DNA of 64,000 nucleotides from Pipra filicauda (lineage: Eukaryota > Chordata > Aves > Passeriformes > Pipridae), in NCBI RefSeq assembly GCF_003945595.2, contig NW_024104407.1:682001-746000 (forward strand). The letters are read 5' to 3'. Numbering within the stretch: the stretch's first letter is position 1; every line of letters begins with the position of its first letter. A model generated the notes under the pieces. It was not told the origin of the DNA, did no database searches, and was given only the letters and a program-made list of their open reading frames with translations. The position numbers and the translations under genes are program-made. Below, one piece after another: positions 11,962 to 26,599 of this stretch.

Positions 11962-14900
11962 AGGAAGGGTTTTGTGTACCAGCAGTATTTGGACCAGTTG
12001 TCTGCCTCTCTGTCGTAATATGAGTAGAATCTCTGTGCTTACCTTTGTGCTATCTGTAAGTTAGCCCAATGAAAATATGTTTTTCATGAACTTTGACAAA
12101 TGCTTTAAAAAGTGGTAAAGGAAATCCTGAGAGGAAAAGCTAAGTGTAGAGTGCTGGGCTGAGAAAGTGATTTTGTCCATTGCATTTGAATCTTGAAAAT
12201 TGATTATGTTTAATGAACCGTTCTGAATTTTCCGTGAAAAGCTTGGGAGCACCTCTATCTACAGGGTACATATCTGAGGATTTCTCTAATAAGAAACAGC
12301 TAGAAATTTTATAACAGAATTGATAAAATTAATAGTAATAAATCAGCAATGGTGCATCTAGTCTTCCCAGTCCAAATCATTGGTATTCACCCCAAAATTC
12401 TAAAGGAACTCAAACATGAAATTACTGACTGCTACGTTTACTATGTAATGTAAAACTTAAATTGACCATGGGGTGGTAAATGAGATGTTAAGGTTTGGGG
12501 TTTTTTAAATGGTTCCAAGTGTGAATCAAAAAGTCATATAGTACTTTTCTGAATTCTAGAAAACCAAGAGAAACTATATCAAAAGCTTGAGTTGGTAAAT
12601 GAATGGAAATGTATGATTATAGAAGAGGCAATAGAGTTTTAGCAGAAGGAAGCCATGCCTCACTACTCTGTTCAAATTCTTTGAAGGAATCATTGAGCAT
12701 TTGGATAACAGGATTCCAACCAGGTGTGTCTGTGTCTTCATTAATGTTTTGCTTTGGAGAAGTAGTACTGTTTTAAAGAATTCCTTGGTGCTTCTCATTT
12801 ACTGCTTCTTGGTTGAGGTCAGAGAGTGGTTTGGGGGAGTTTAAAGTAGATTTCATTGTGGATCACACAGGAAACTCCACTCCAGGTACCATCAAAAATT
12901 CTTGCACCCCACATGGTGAGGAGCCCTCTAAGTCTAAATCCATGTCAGATCTCTCAGTTTTAAACCACACTGGTGAGGCTGTTCAGTCTGGGGGCACTAG
13001 TTTAAATTTAGTCTGGAATAAAACTTTTGAACTGCATCTAGTGTAATTGTAGGGACCACAGCTTTAATCTACTGATAGATGACATAGGTGGTAGGGTGTT
13101 GTGTTTTGGAGTTTGTTTTATTTTGTGAGGGTTTTTTTGTTTTGGTTTGATTTTGGTTTTTTGCTTACTAGTGTGGACATAGCTTGAAATACTTTCAACA
13201 AGACCTGTCACTAAAACTGCTAAGGAAATTTGTCATAAGAAGGAAGGTCTTTTTTGAGATTATTAACTTACTGATAAAAATGGCAAAAAAAGGGGCTAAT
13301 TTTCACAAGTGGAGGAGACTACTAGTAGGATTTACCAGATGTCTGTTACAGTACCAGCAGTATTTGACATGGTAATAAGAGTTCTGGAAGAGCACTGCAG
13401 TGATAAAGTGTTCTGCTCATACAGAGTTGTTAAGAGTATTCAAAATAAAAAACAGCAAAGGATGTTAAAAATGTTTCTTAAAAAAATATATGGGAATGGA
13501 AGTATTACATTTTCTACATTAGAGTAGCCACAATTATAGAACAGATTCAATACAAGAGTCTGTACAAGAAAGAACTGGTTCGGCTAGGAGTCTTTCCATG
13601 GAAAAGAAAACTGAATGGAACTATCCTTAAGGTCTGCAAAATCATACAAAGTACAGAAAAAAGGAGCAGAGAAAAATTTATCACACTTTCCTACAGCACC
13701 AGAAGAAGTAAATACTTCAGACAATAATTAAAAGCAAATAAAACTAAATATTTGTAATCACCTCATATTAAATCATAGCCACCAATGTTTCTGAATGTAT
13801 TTTTGTGTATGAAAATTTTCAAAATATAGGAAACTGTAAAACCTGCAAGTATGATAAGAGCAATTAAACTCATTAAGGATGTACAATTCTGTCTCAAGTG
13901 TTTTCTTGTCAAGGAACATGCTTGAGTTTCCCTCTCCTTTCCTCTGCTTTTATGATCTTCACAGCTGCCTGGGAAAGGTTGTGAATATATGGTGTTAAAT
14001 ACTGCACTCAACCTCTTGTCTCTTGTCTCTGCTGATACAAGCAAATTGGTTCACAATAACTCTCAAAAATTGCAATACTCTGACTTGTAACCAGCAAGAG
14101 GCATTGGAATGAAAAGTGGAAAGCTCCTTTTCCCCACCTCACTGAGGAATTGATCTTGCAGGCATGTCTGCTTATGTTTAACATTACATGAATTCAGTGA
14201 AACTACCCATTATAAAACTTTGAACTTTAGCTTTCAAAATGTGAGCTGGCAACTAATGTCTGGCAAACCTGCATTATCAGGAGGTAGGCACACAGGAACC
14301 ACTGTCTCATAAAAGAAAGAAGATACCAAAATAAAAGGGTTGAGTATAAACTAATATGAAAACCTTTTTGATTTTGTTGCTTACATCATCAAATTTCAAT
14401 ACATTTTATATTTGCAGATGTTCACAAGCAAGTAAACATTCACATTCTAACCAGTGTCCTTTAATTATTTATTTATTCTGCGTGGTGGTTCCAGGAACTT
14501 TGTTTATGTGTTCTGAAAGATACTCTGTTGTGTTTGAGTTCCTGCTGTTAGTGATTTTGATGTCCAAGTATGTTCAATCTAGGTCTGTAAGGCAGTCGTT
14601 ATTTCAAAATAATAATTTCGCTGACTGACTGTAAGGTTTGTGTTCAGAGAAAACAGTGATCTGCTTCAGTCTGGAGTACTGTCAAAATTTAAATTTTCAT
14701 GAAGGAGACAGGGTACTTAAAAGAAAAAAAAAATCTTAGTGTGAGGATACTTCAACATTAAAGAAGGAAAAAAAAACCAACGATAACATGGGCTTCCTTG
14801 CCTTCATTTTTTTGGTTTTGTTTGAGCTTTTTTCAGGTTTGCTTGCCTAAAATACTTAATCTTACTATGGTGAAATCTGCCTTGCAAAAGATTAGTCTCT

Positions 14901-15221
14901 TAAACTGTCAATGTAATCCTGTCCAGGAAATTGTCACTTCAAAACAATTTAAATCAAGCACTTTTAATCATATTTAAAGTACTCTCGAGGGAGGGAGGGA
15001 TTCAGAGTCTGCACTCTCAGTAAATAGCCATACAATTGCGTCATTTATTGAGAGTAAAATATAGGAGTCAAAATTTTGGAAAGAATAGCCAGAAGAGTAA
15101 TGTTGTTAGCTTTTAAAGATTTTACCTCTTTCATTGCATTACAGGCTTTGCATTGTCTGCTGCTGCATATTATGGCTTTCCTGTGCAATTGATGTCATTC
15201 TCTGTGATGTTGATAGCTGTA

Positions 15222-15773
15222 ATGTAGGGAGGTGATTCTCCTTCTCTACTCTATTCTTGTGAGACCCCACCTGGAGTACTGTGTCCATCTCTGGGGTCCT
15301 CAGCACCAGAAGGATGTTGAACTGTTGGAATGAGTTTGGAGGAGAACCACAAAGATGGTCAGAGGGCTGGAGCACCTCTGCTATGAAGACAGACTGAGAG
15401 AGCCCGAGTTGTTCATCCTGGAGAAGAGAAAGCTCCAGGCAGACCTTAGAGCCCCTTCCAGTGCCTCAAGGGGGCCTACAAGAGAGATGGAGAGGAAATT
15501 TTCACAAGGGCATGTAGTGATAAGACAAAGGGAAATGGCCCAAAGATGAAGTAGGATAGGTTTAGATTAAATATTAGGACGAAATTCTTTACTGTGAGGG
15601 TGGTGAGACACTGGAACAGGTTGACAGAGAACTTTTGGGTGCCTCATTCCTGGAAGTGTTCAAGGCTTTGAGCAACCTGGTCTATTCGAAGTGTTCCGGT
15701 CTCTGGCAGGGGTGTTGGAACTGGATGATTTTTACAGTCCCTTCATACCCCAACCATTTTATGATTCTATGAT
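15222..15773 (+). repeat. CR1 LINE, 3' about 550 bp, 5'-truncated
   Basis: The + strand holds a decayed CR1 ORF2 C-terminus. The frame encoding [14 protein letters not shown] with LEKRKLQ at 15355-15450 matches the well-known end of the CR1 reverse transcriptase protein. It is followed by the ACTGGAACAGGTTGACAGAG block and a terminal TTATGATTCTATGAT. Stops and frameshifts interrupt the frame. Confidence 0.9.
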
Positions 15774-18700
15774 AATGCTTCCATTTATATAATAAAGGCG
15801 CTGTATACAGTGTCTCCTCTATGTATTTTCCATGCTCCTTTTTTACAGAAGGACAAGAAGTTGACAGAAATTGGTGTGTCACTGAATCCCATTACAATCC
15901 CCTACTGCAGGATGCATGACTCTTAGTCTTTCAGTTGTTTTTATTCCATTTTCTCAGCTATTAGATTTGTCCTTTTCCTAGAAAAGTAAACTAGTTGGTG
16001 TAAGGGGAAAAAACACACTAACAGGTGCTCCTAGCTGTATTTCTTATAAATTATTTACTTTCTGCTCCCTTTGCTGCCTCACATAAATAAACTGTAGGAA
16101 ATGCAATGTGACAACCCCCAAATTGATACATGACATGATCTAATGGATAAGGTGGTTGTTTATTAGACGGATGTCTGCAGTGGCCACATCTGCCACTTTC
16201 TTACTGAGCTTTCATGTTCTCACTGATACTTCTTTCTGTGTTCAACAGGGCTCACTGAAGTAACACTGTTTCTAAAAGATCCACAATATGAAAGATATTG
16301 ACATATAGAATGTAGTGGTTCTTTTTCTCTGATACAAATATTTTATCTCTTAACTGAGATTATAAGTGCTGATACAAATCTCTTCTTCTGGAATAGATAT
16401 TTACATTCTGATCCAAAGAGTAGTGCAGATCCAGTATGTGGAGAGGGTAAAAAAAAGCTGATGAGAGAGTGGGAAAGAATAAAATAATGAGTAAGAATTT
16501 TTAAATTCATCGTACTAAGTATGGCAGAGAAAAGGAGGAAGCACTTTGAAGCAAAAACATTCATGATCATTAATACCTGTAGAGTTACTAAATCACAGTC
16601 TGTCTATAACCAAGCATACACATATTTTGCCCTTGAACTGTTGTTCTGAATACAAGCAAAAAAAAAATTGAAGGGAATTTATCATAAATACTTCATTTTC
16701 AGAGCAGTGGAGATACTTCACATACTGAAATACAGCTGTGCAACTACAGCTGAATATGTTTATTCTCCCTCAGAAAGCTTAAAAAAAATCTCAAGTACTT
16801 TTTACACTTGAGGACTGTATTCTGTTGCTTTTTGATATTGTAGACTTTGAATACAGAAAATAATACAAATAGAATCAAGAAATACCTGGGTTGTATTGAA
16901 TAAACTAATTAGATTTATTATCTCCATCTGTCATTGTCAAATGTTTTTTCAAGGTGTATTGCTGCCATAGGACTTCCCCAACTCTTTTCCAATTTGACAG
17001 TGTTATTTTTTCCAAATATGAAACTGAATTTGGAGCCTTAAAGATGAATGCAGCTGCAGTCCAGATGTGACGTTTGAAAAGTCTCTCTTCATCTATACAT
17101 CCAGGAGTGTGTAGCTGAATGAAGGAGAGAAGAAAATAGCTCCCTTAGCACTTCTGATAGATCTGTCTTTTCTGGTCCCATAGTAGTCTTAATAATAACA
17201 AATGCAGATGTACCAGAGTATATTTTTTCCTCGGTATTATCTCACATATAAAGCCAGTGATCATGTTCACTGTCTTGGCTGTAGCAAGACAGTAGGAGCC
17301 ACATATATGCTGTGAGTCCTAAATGCTTTGTAATGCCCCTTTTTCTCAGTTCTGTCTTCCATTTTATAGATTTAGGTCCTTACTGACTATATTGAAATAT
17401 ACATTTGTCATATGAGTCCATGATACTGGCAGAGTAGATTGAGAGAATACCTGGAGGCTAAAATGAAAACTAAAATTTAATAGATATTTTTAATTTTATT
17501 TTATATTGGGGTTTAGTATTAGATTTGAACTTATTGCTGTTTTTCACCAGGTAAATACTTAAATTGTTAGTGAATTTCATTTGCAGTGATTTTATACTCT
17601 GCTCAAAGGCAAAATCAGTTGATATGCTAAACCGTAAGTAATGCTCCAAAGGATCTTGTCTTTACAGGCATGGTACAAAAAATAATCCTGTTTTCCTTCC
17701 ATTGAGAACTTACTTGAAGAAAATTCTTGGCAAAATATCAAAGAGATTTCTAGTTTGACTGTGCTTTACTTAAGGGTCTAGCATGTTGAGTAGAAATTGC
17801 TGCACAAATGGTTCAACAGAGATTCTCTTGTTGCTGTTGTGGCATCTGGTCCCCTAAGAAACTTCTTGTTAGATTGTGTGTGAGTAATACAGAGATGTAG
17901 CCACCGTGTGTGGAGCTGAAAATATTTTTAGAAGTTAGCAATTCACAGAGCAATTCAGAGAGGCTATTTTCTCTTAGGTTTCCAAGAAAAAAATCCTTCA
18001 TTAGCAGGAATTTGAGTAGGCCATGAAAATTGTTATTAAGGTTAATTTAATTAGTATTTGGTGACTTATTCACAAACATATTTTTAATGCATGAATACAC
18101 AAAATTTTTTTATTATATTAATGTTTGATGCTGATTTTTTTATTATTTTTTACCTACTTTTGCCCCTATGCAAAATAAAACAAGATAATTTGTTGCAGAA
18201 CTGAGAGTTAAACCTACAGAACATGCTGATGATGTACCTGAGGAGATCACAGATGATTTTATTTTCAGTGTACTCCTAAAGAGATGATGGATAAAGCATT
18301 TGAGGTTACTTACAGCATCTTTTATACTAAGAAGTCATCACAGAAAACTCTGCAGTTTATGGTTCAGCACTTGCTTATTGGAAAATACACAAATAATGTA
18401 TCGTACCTCTGTTTTGTTCATTAGGCTCTGACAGAGGCACAAAGTTCTTATGTGAAATAGTTTTGCAATTAATTACCATTTCAGAAAATCTAAGATAGAA
18501 GCTTATTATTTTGTAATTTGACAAGTCTAAATGCTGGCATTTTATGTAATATGTTGTCATCTCCGCAACATTTTAGACCTGTTGTTTGAAGTATTAAATA
18601 TGAATAGCTTTGATTGTATTTCAAAGTGTTTTGCGTTTTCCCTACGGTGTCGTGCATTTTAAATGAAGGATATTAGTTAAGTGTATTATCCTGCATACAT

Positions 18701-21700
18701 TACTGCTTGTATACTCAAGTTAAATTCACTGTCTCTGTTCCCAAACACAGTCTGGTCTGTAGTGCTGCAATCTGGAAAAAACTGAAAGGCACAGTAGCTG
18801 CTAGCCTGAAATAATTAACTTCTTGAAAGTTAAACTTCTTTCACTGAATTTTGAGATAGAATGTTTGTCTTAAATGTCAAAGAATAAGGAAAAAAAGAAG
18901 ATAAATATTCTGGTCCATTACACTTGTGTATTCCTTTGTTCCCATGAAGACTTGACCATGAAGTCTTTAAAATTCAAAGACTTGTTGTTGCTAATTCCGT
19001 GTAATGTGAAAAGAAATTGCTGAGGTAGCATGTAGGGTTTTAATATTCTTCAGATGTTACTGCCTCCCTAGCAAGGATCTGGTTAGTGGTGGTGTAGAAA
19101 ACTCTTCTTCCTGAGTGATCCTAACAGTATTTGTAAAAAGTAGTTTTGTTGAAGCAATGACTTCTGTTCTTGGAGCTTCTTTGGGCATACCTATGAAATT
19201 AGGGTTGTGGGCGTCTTTATATCCCTGGTCTGTCCTATGCACAGTTTATGCACTGTAGAATAATTTGTTCTTACACCATTAAAACACTCATGCTGTAGGC
19301 ATACTGGGACTCTTAATTAGTTTCTCACTGATATGACACTGGAGCCTCTTGACTAGCTTTTCAGTGATGAATAAGCATTCTGTGGTTGGCAGAACTTTCT
19401 CTGTTATCAGCAGTATCGAGTATTTGGGCGCCTACAGTGAAATTCATATTATAGATACAGTAATACAAGTGAAGGAAATGTATAATAAATGTATATAAGT
19501 GTAATACAATATTATAAAACAATAAATGTAATGTAGAAGTATTATACAGAGACACAGTTATTTGCTTTGTGCTATTTTTTGCCAAAGTAGGACTCATCCC
19601 TAAGTTTCTTTTGGTAGCTTAGCTTTTGAGAAAACTGGCATAATGACAGCCCTGCTACTAGATGGTATTCTGTCATTATTTTGTGGGGTTTGTTTTCCAG
19701 AGAGCTTATTTATAATCCAGACATTTCAATTGCTGTGGGTGGAAACTTGGCAGGTGGAATATTATTGCAGGACAAATTTACCCTTCCAATTTTTGAAAAA
19801 ATTAGTTTAGATGCATTTGTTAAATTGTGGAAACATGAGTTTAGTTTGGGTTATTTTAATGTTATTTTAATTTATTCAAGACTCTTCAAAATTGAGGGAC
19901 AGTACTTATCATGTCATGATCTTTTAGGGGAAGGCCCTTCACATCTGTGTCATGCAACAGTGAAAGATCTGTCCTTTTGCTGACAGATCTTGCATGGGCT
20001 TCCCAGAAGTCTTCATCTAAATCCTTTTATCCTGAACCCATATTCAGTATCACAGTGCCTTCAGTAAGGGTTTTGCCTGAGGCTCCAATGTCTTTCCAGC
20101 ACAGTTTTTTGAGGTATACCATTGCTGCAGCCCCTGGAAATAGTGTCAGTGGTATGCTGGCTCGCTGATTATCTGCGACCTCTACCAATACCAATGATGT
20201 GTCTTATTAAAAATAAGCCTTTTGATTCCATTCTTTTGGAAGTGTTTCCATTGAGATTTGCCCATTAAAATATGAAAGAACTTAGGCATTTGAATTAATG
20301 AAGCTAAGTTCTTGTATTCAGGCTAAAAAGTTTTCTGAAAACAGTTTCCAGAATCCTTGGTTCATTAAGGACCTTTAAATATTAAGACAGTCCAATCTTA
20401 ATACCTCAGAGACACATGAATTTGTATGAAGACTAAGCTTAAACACTTCAAACAGCTTTTCCTATTTGCTTATAAAAAGAAATCCAGCATAAAAGACCAT
20501 ATTTAAACCTAGGTAACAAAAAACTTGAAAATAAATATTTTCACTTTTACTTAGGCTAAGTGTTTTTATACTCCCAATTGTATCATAATTAAAAGATGAT
20601 TGATCTACAGCTGTTTTACCCTGACTGGCTTGGCTTTTGAAAGATGTGGAGTTTGCCTGGTAGTGTCCCAGTGCATTTCAAGGGAATGGATTTAATGTTG
20701 TATATGGCATAAAAACTTACTCATAAAATACCTCACATTTATGTGTATAAACCACACTGTAGTATTTTTAATGGAATATTAACAGGGTTCAACCAGAAAA
20801 AAACCCACAAAGACTGTGTTTCCTGAAGCCTTCTCTCTTCTCATGCCTCTTGGGTTTGCTCAATAGGCCGCAACATGCTGAGTAAGAAGCCAGAACTGTT
20901 TTTCATTCTCTTCTCAAAAATTTCGGTGCTACTAGAACTTGTCTAGTGGGGGAGAGGATGAAAACTGTGCAAGCTAAGTTAAAAACAAAGGCACTTCAGA
21001 CTGACACAAATACTCTGTACCTGCTGCAGGCTCTGCACTACTTATCAACACCACTACCACCCTTCCCTTAAAAAGGACAGACTGCTGTGCTCCCTGTCAT
21101 TTCTTGATCAACTGACTTTTATCATTTTGTTGTCTCTTTTAAAAAAATAAGCCTACAGATGTTCTTGGTAGATGTTTACTGTTCAGTTAACTTTTTAGGT
21201 TAAGATGTTACAAACAGGCCAATCTGACAGTAACTGGAGTGTATGGGAGAGGGCTGAGCGATATACTTAAGATATTTTGCTAAGAAACTTTGTCATCGTC
21301 ATGAGTAGTATTTGACAGGCAATAGGGAAAATGTCTTCATCTCACCTACTCAAAAATATTCATAATTTCAGTTTGCTGAGTACTTTAAGGCCTGAATTTA
21401 AAGGTCCAGCTACCTGCAGATTTTGCACAGAAGGAATTTTAGAGCATTTTGAATAACTGGAAAGCAGAGTACTCATATAATGGATATTTGCTTCATAAAC
21501 TGCTGTCATGGAGGAGAATAGAGGAAGAAACACTATTCAGAGCATTTAAAAGAAATATTTTCTCAAGAATTTCAAGAAATATTGGAAGGAAATGATCCAG
21601 ACACACTCTTTAAATTTTAAAAGTCTTTACGGTACTCAGTTTCCAATTATTTTAAAATAAAACAATTTGGTTTATTTACACACAGTTCTTACCCATGCAC

Positions 21701-23227
21701 TTTTCATGGTAACCCCTACAATGTTGGGGTTTTTTTATCTGCAGATCCACTGCTAATTTTTAATTTTTACATTCTCTATTCTGTTGTCTAAAACAGGGCT
21801 GCCAGATAAGGAGTCTGAGCTGTCAAACTGCTTAGGCAGCTCAAGTCAGACTCCAGGGACCAGTCTGTGGCAGGTATCTGGTGGGTGAAGACATTAGTGT
21901 GGGACTTTGAATCCCCAGAAGGTAGGGATTCTACAGCTCAGATGCATTCTCATTTTATCCACATACTCCTCTACCAGGCAACCAAACACACAGCTTTTAG
22001 ACTTTCAGCTCAGTTAGGTACATAAAAATGATATTAAGTTGCCGAGCCATATTAAGACTTTGCTATATAATTTGCAGATTCAGGTTATATGGCCATCATA
22101 ATTTTGAGGTAAAAAATGTGGGAGTGAATTTGGTGTTATTTTCGGAAGAGCACTCCATGTAGGTTAGAGTAGGTTTCATTTTCCATTTATAAAATGAAAC
22201 TTGACCTAAAAACATAATATGCTATTTTCAGGCGATATGTGAATTTGCCTTAGTTATAGGAGTGTAGTTTTGTGTGTGTTTAACCTACTTTCCCTGTAAG
22301 TAGATATATTTTAATGCTATTAGGACTATCTGGGATGTGTTTTAGTAGTCCTTTAATGCACACTGCAGATGTTGATAACCCGAGAAAGCTTTTGGTGTAT
22401 TTGAAGTGTAGACTTACATAGTTCCAAAATACACCCTGGTGGGTCTTAATGCTGAGTATAAGACATAAACAGGTATTATGTGCATTTTAATGTCCAACCA
22501 TAAAATTGTGAATTTAAGGTAAAGAAACATCTGTGAAATCGTGCATTTTGAACTTTTATTGAATCCATCATTGCTTTTTGAATATACTCTCAGTAAACTG
22601 ATGAATGGAGCGATGCTGTTTTTCTTGAGTAACCATGTTAAGAAGTTGCCAAACATTTGGAAAAAAAAAATCAGATCAAAAATAGCATTTAAGGCAGTAT
22701 ATCTATCAATTATTTATATCCCTTAAAAATAGTATAGACTGACTTTCAGACAAAAAGCAAACAAACACACTCATAAAATAAAATCCTGAGTCAAAAAAGG
22801 AGGAAGGTGAATCACATTTAATATATCTGTGCAGTGAATTCAACTTCTTTTATGTTGTTAGAGCATGATGAAGGAGCCGTGGGATGTGGAATATATCAGA
22901 GAGAACTTTAGACAGAAGCAATGGAGAGAAACTTATGATAAGCCCTTACTATTGAAACTATAAAGTATAAAAACTTAGCATTATTTTGCCTGCCAAGCAG
23001 AAAAATAACATTTGTTGGGGTGTCTAGTTCTAAAGGCAGGTACAGCATTTCTTCTGTAGGAAATTATATGGTTAAACAAGTGTAGCATGCCTTGCAGGGT
23101 CAGAACTTTTACAGGTTGTGTGAGTGTCTGTAGAAAATATGAGAGAAGGTCAGCGAGACTGTATTGTTGTCTTCAGATATGAATGAAATACTGTAAAGAC
23201 ATTGCTACAGATTGACTTAAAAACTGA

Positions 23228-24544
23228 CTCATTGTGGTGAGGGAAAAAAGTTTTCCCCCTGGAGTTAAAAAAAATGGTAGCCCCCGAGGGGCTGGTGTCC
23301 CTTGGGGTTGAGCCAATGAGCGCTCCTGCAAAATACAAACATATCACACCAGACTGGAAAAGAAGGATGTTGTAATGGTTGTTGGAGGAAAGTGGCCATG
23401 TTGTAAAGCCATGAGGAGTAAGGGGCAGGAGCCCCTCTGGGGGGCCATGGCCCCCCAGCCCCCAGCTGGCGGTTGCAGAAACTCAGAAACAATGTTAAAC
23501 TGGACTGAAGTCTGTAACTGAGAAGCCGGGAGTTTTCTCCACCGTGAGTGGGCAGAAGGAGCAGCGGCAGAAACAGCACTGACTGGAGAACAGTGGCGGA
23601 GAGCCAGAAGAGATAAGGAGAAGCAGCAGAGACAGCATGCAGCAACACAGAGAGAACTCTTGCAAGGACAGAGAGAGCCAGCAGCAGAGAGAGAACTAAG
23701 CTCTCCAGAGACAGAGTTTTGGGGTAAGAACTGAGCCAAACCCCCCAAACTCCTCTGAGACCTCCTAGAGAGGAGGAGGAGATGGACTCCTATTTGAGAG
23801 GAGTCTTGGAGTGCAGCATGCACTGGAGAGAGGAGCTAAGAAGCTCAAGACATCCTGGAGCTGGACCGGGACGGCCAGACGGAATGCAGAGGGGGTGACC
23901 TTGACCCCCCCCCTCCCACTGCTGCTGCCAAGCTGAGACAGAGCACAGGAGCTCTGATAGAACTCTTGAGGCAAAGACTTCCAACTGAAAGCTGCCCGAG
24001 ACGTTCTGACTCAGGGATGAATCCCCCGAGGAAAGGGACCATCACGAAGATGCCCCTGCACTTCGTGATATGAAATGGTGAAGCGAGCCTGTCCCTGCTA
24101 ATGCAGTCCACAAAAGAGAGAGAGAGACCTTGGGAAAAAAAATCAGATCAAAGATCCGAAGGGCTGAGAGGGGGAGAGGAGATTCCCCTTGTGAGTAACG
24201 GGAAGAGATTCAGCTACAACAATCCAGCTGCAGCTGCTGCATGGAAGAAGAGAAGCTGCTACTCTGAGAGTGGAAAGGATCTTTCCTTTTCCCTTCTGGA
24301 CTTTTACTGGAGGGAGAAGAGATTGATCCATTGTAAATACTGATTTATCATAAGAGAGATAGTTAAGATTATGTATATGATTTATTGTAATATTTATTTG
24401 TACAGTAATTGTAATATAATTCCCTTCCCCCCATATTGAGTCTTGTGTAGTGTCTGGAAAACCCATCTCACTCTGGGGTGAGATGAGGGAGGGAGACTTA
24501 GGCTCGGGAATTGGATTTTGGAGGTCTCAAACCAGGACACTCAT
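23228..24544. repeat. 5-bp target-site duplication pair around the long LTR
   Basis: CTCAT at 23228-23232 and at 24540-24544 bound the TG...CA termini exactly. A 5-bp duplication fits ERVL-type and some other avian retroviral integrases. Confidence 0.85.
23233..24539. mobile_element. Long solo LTR (1307 bp) of an endogenous retrovirus
   Basis: A GC- and purine-rich island in an AT-rich intron. It begins TGTGGTGAGGG and ends AAACCAGGACA, giving TG...CA ends, and is flanked on both sides by CTCAT (23228-23232 and 24540-24544). That is an exact 5-bp target duplication. There are no gag, pol or env remnants, so this is a solo LTR left by recombination. Orientation is unsettled. On the minus strand it starts TGTCCTGGTTT, as the 28-kb LTR does. 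On the + strand the AT-rich stretch at 24330-24420 would sit where R/poly(A) usually lies. The long open frames on its minus strand (up to 159 codons) are Ser/Leu/Cys-rich compositional artefacts. Confidence 0.88.
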
Positions 24545-26182
24545 ATACAGATATCTCTTGCAAGCTTGGGACTCCAAAGTGGGGTGAGTTCCTATGCAAG
24601 AGAAAACATCCTGATTCCTTGCATCCTTATTGAGAGGCATCTGGCTTGCAGCCGTCATCATCATTACAGTATGCCTCTTGCTTGCAAACAGAGTTCTCGA
24701 TACTGACAAAAACATAAGGCCAAAAGTTGGCCTTCAGGAACATATGCTTCCATCAAAGGAAAGTAAACCAGTACGAAACTCACATGTTATTTGAAATTAC
24801 ATTTTGAACTTTTCAAGAAAGTGATCATTAGTTCTTGGGCACACGTTCTGAGCATAGCAAAATATGTTTGAACTGTTTGAAGTCTTCAGATGCCAGAGGA
24901 GTACTAGCAAATGCTAATACTAATAAAAGTTCATGAAACGTGTAATATAAAGTTGTAGCACCGTACGTGCAAGTACACTGTCCTTACAGAGCCAGTGGAT
25001 TGATGTGTCAGAAGGGTATCACACTGTGCCCAGGAGAGCTTCCTCAGTTGTACTAATCTCTAAACAATTCGAACTCTCTTTGGTTCTTTGTTTTCTTCCA
25101 TGTTTTTTGTTTGGTTTTTGGCTCTTGCATATTGGTGGGCTCTTTCTTATAGAAATTAAAATGCTGGCAGGCTTAGTATTTCTTTTCCATGGAATGATGA
25201 GCACTGTGATACGTAGGTGTTTTCCTGAGGGTGAGAGTGCCTTTGTGTAGAAGCAGTCAGTTTGCTTTCTTCAGAAGCACTTTGATATTGCCAATTAGTA
25301 GCTGTGAGGAAGTTTGTCTTCAAGAGTCATTGACACAAACAGTTGGAATTTATAATTATATTCTTCAAAGCCTCATAATAGGTAATATTAGTTTGTTAGA
25401 ACTCATACCGTGAATGAAACAAACCTCTTTCATAGCCTCCTTCTGTCTGAATGATTATTGAATAGAACAGATACTCAGATACCATATTTGAGGCAATTTC
25501 AGGATGGGAAAGACTGCATAACAACTTAAGGTTTCCACAGCTTATGATTTTCAGCTACTTAATGCCTCAGCTCTTAAGATCCTGCTTTCAAGAAGGAGTT
25601 GGGCACAGTAGCTTGCTGGACAGTAAAAGATTTTCAAATGATTATGTAAATGTGCATATTTATAATTTCTGAGAGTTTAGTATTACAAATTTGGGAATAC
25701 TCAGATTCCAAGACGTCATTTTCTCGTTACAGTTTCATATTCAGTAAACTAAGATTGTGATTTTTTTTTTAAAGGTTTTTTTTTTAGAAAGGGCTACATT
25801 TTGTCTCCATTAGGCAAAATAACTGCAAAATACAGAGTTAGTATGGTATGTTATTGGAGATTTCTCAGTATTTGAGAACTTCTGATTAAAAAACTCAAAA
25901 TAAGAATTTTTTTAACTTCTTTTGCTCAGAGGATCTGTTGAGAAATTAGAAATAAAATGTGATAATGTTAGAAATTTTGACAGGGTAGATATTTGTCAAA
26001 ATAAATGCAGTATTCAAGATGGATTTTGCTGGGGCACTGGAATACATGTATTGAAAAAAACTGCATATGGTCCCTAAATGTGAAGTCCTAGAGGGCAGTT
26101 TGAAGGACATAAAAGTAAGGTATGTCATGCCAAAACCAGGTCAGACCCCACAGCTAAAAACTACAGTCATCTGCAGATTTAG

Positions 26183-26224
26183 TTTACAAATATAGAAATG
26201 TCCTTTACAAATATAGAAAAGCCC
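26183..26224. repeat. 21-bp tandem duplication
   Basis: The unit TTTACAAATATAGAAA plus five bases occurs at 26183-26203 and again at 26204-26224 with two or three differences near its end. Confidence 0.8.
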
Positions 26225-26599
26225 TGTGGAAAAACGAAGGTCATTGATCTGAGTATCCTGTCTCCAGCAAAAGTAGATTAAGGAAACATATATCAGTAGA
26301 GCAAACAACTCATAATTTTTTTTCCCCCCATAACCTTAACAGTCTCAAACAGTTGCAACTCAAGGACTTTCTGATCCACCACTTGGGCTTGGGGCTTAAT
26401 AAGTGAATTTAGTGAATTTCTCTTCTGTGAACTTGCTTAGTAACTCTTCGAATTCAAGTCAGCTTTAGCATCTGCAACCTTCTGTTGGCAACAGGTTTCA
26501 CAGCTTTGCTAACCACTGGGTGAAGGAACATGTCCTTCTGCATGTGCAGCTGCCACATGCCTGGCTTCATCCCAGGCCTCTCCAGCTTCTTTTAGTGGA

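Noticed and set aside
19681..19983. 100-codon open frame in intron 2
   Set aside because: No similarity to anything I know and no codon or motif signal; frames of this length occur by chance in 64 kb.
23344..23823. 159-codon open frame on the minus strand, the longest in the window
   Set aside because: It lies wholly within the 1.3-kb LTR, is Ser/Leu/Ala/Cys-rich with no domain, and overlaps other equally long frames. It is best explained by the purine bias of the LTR.
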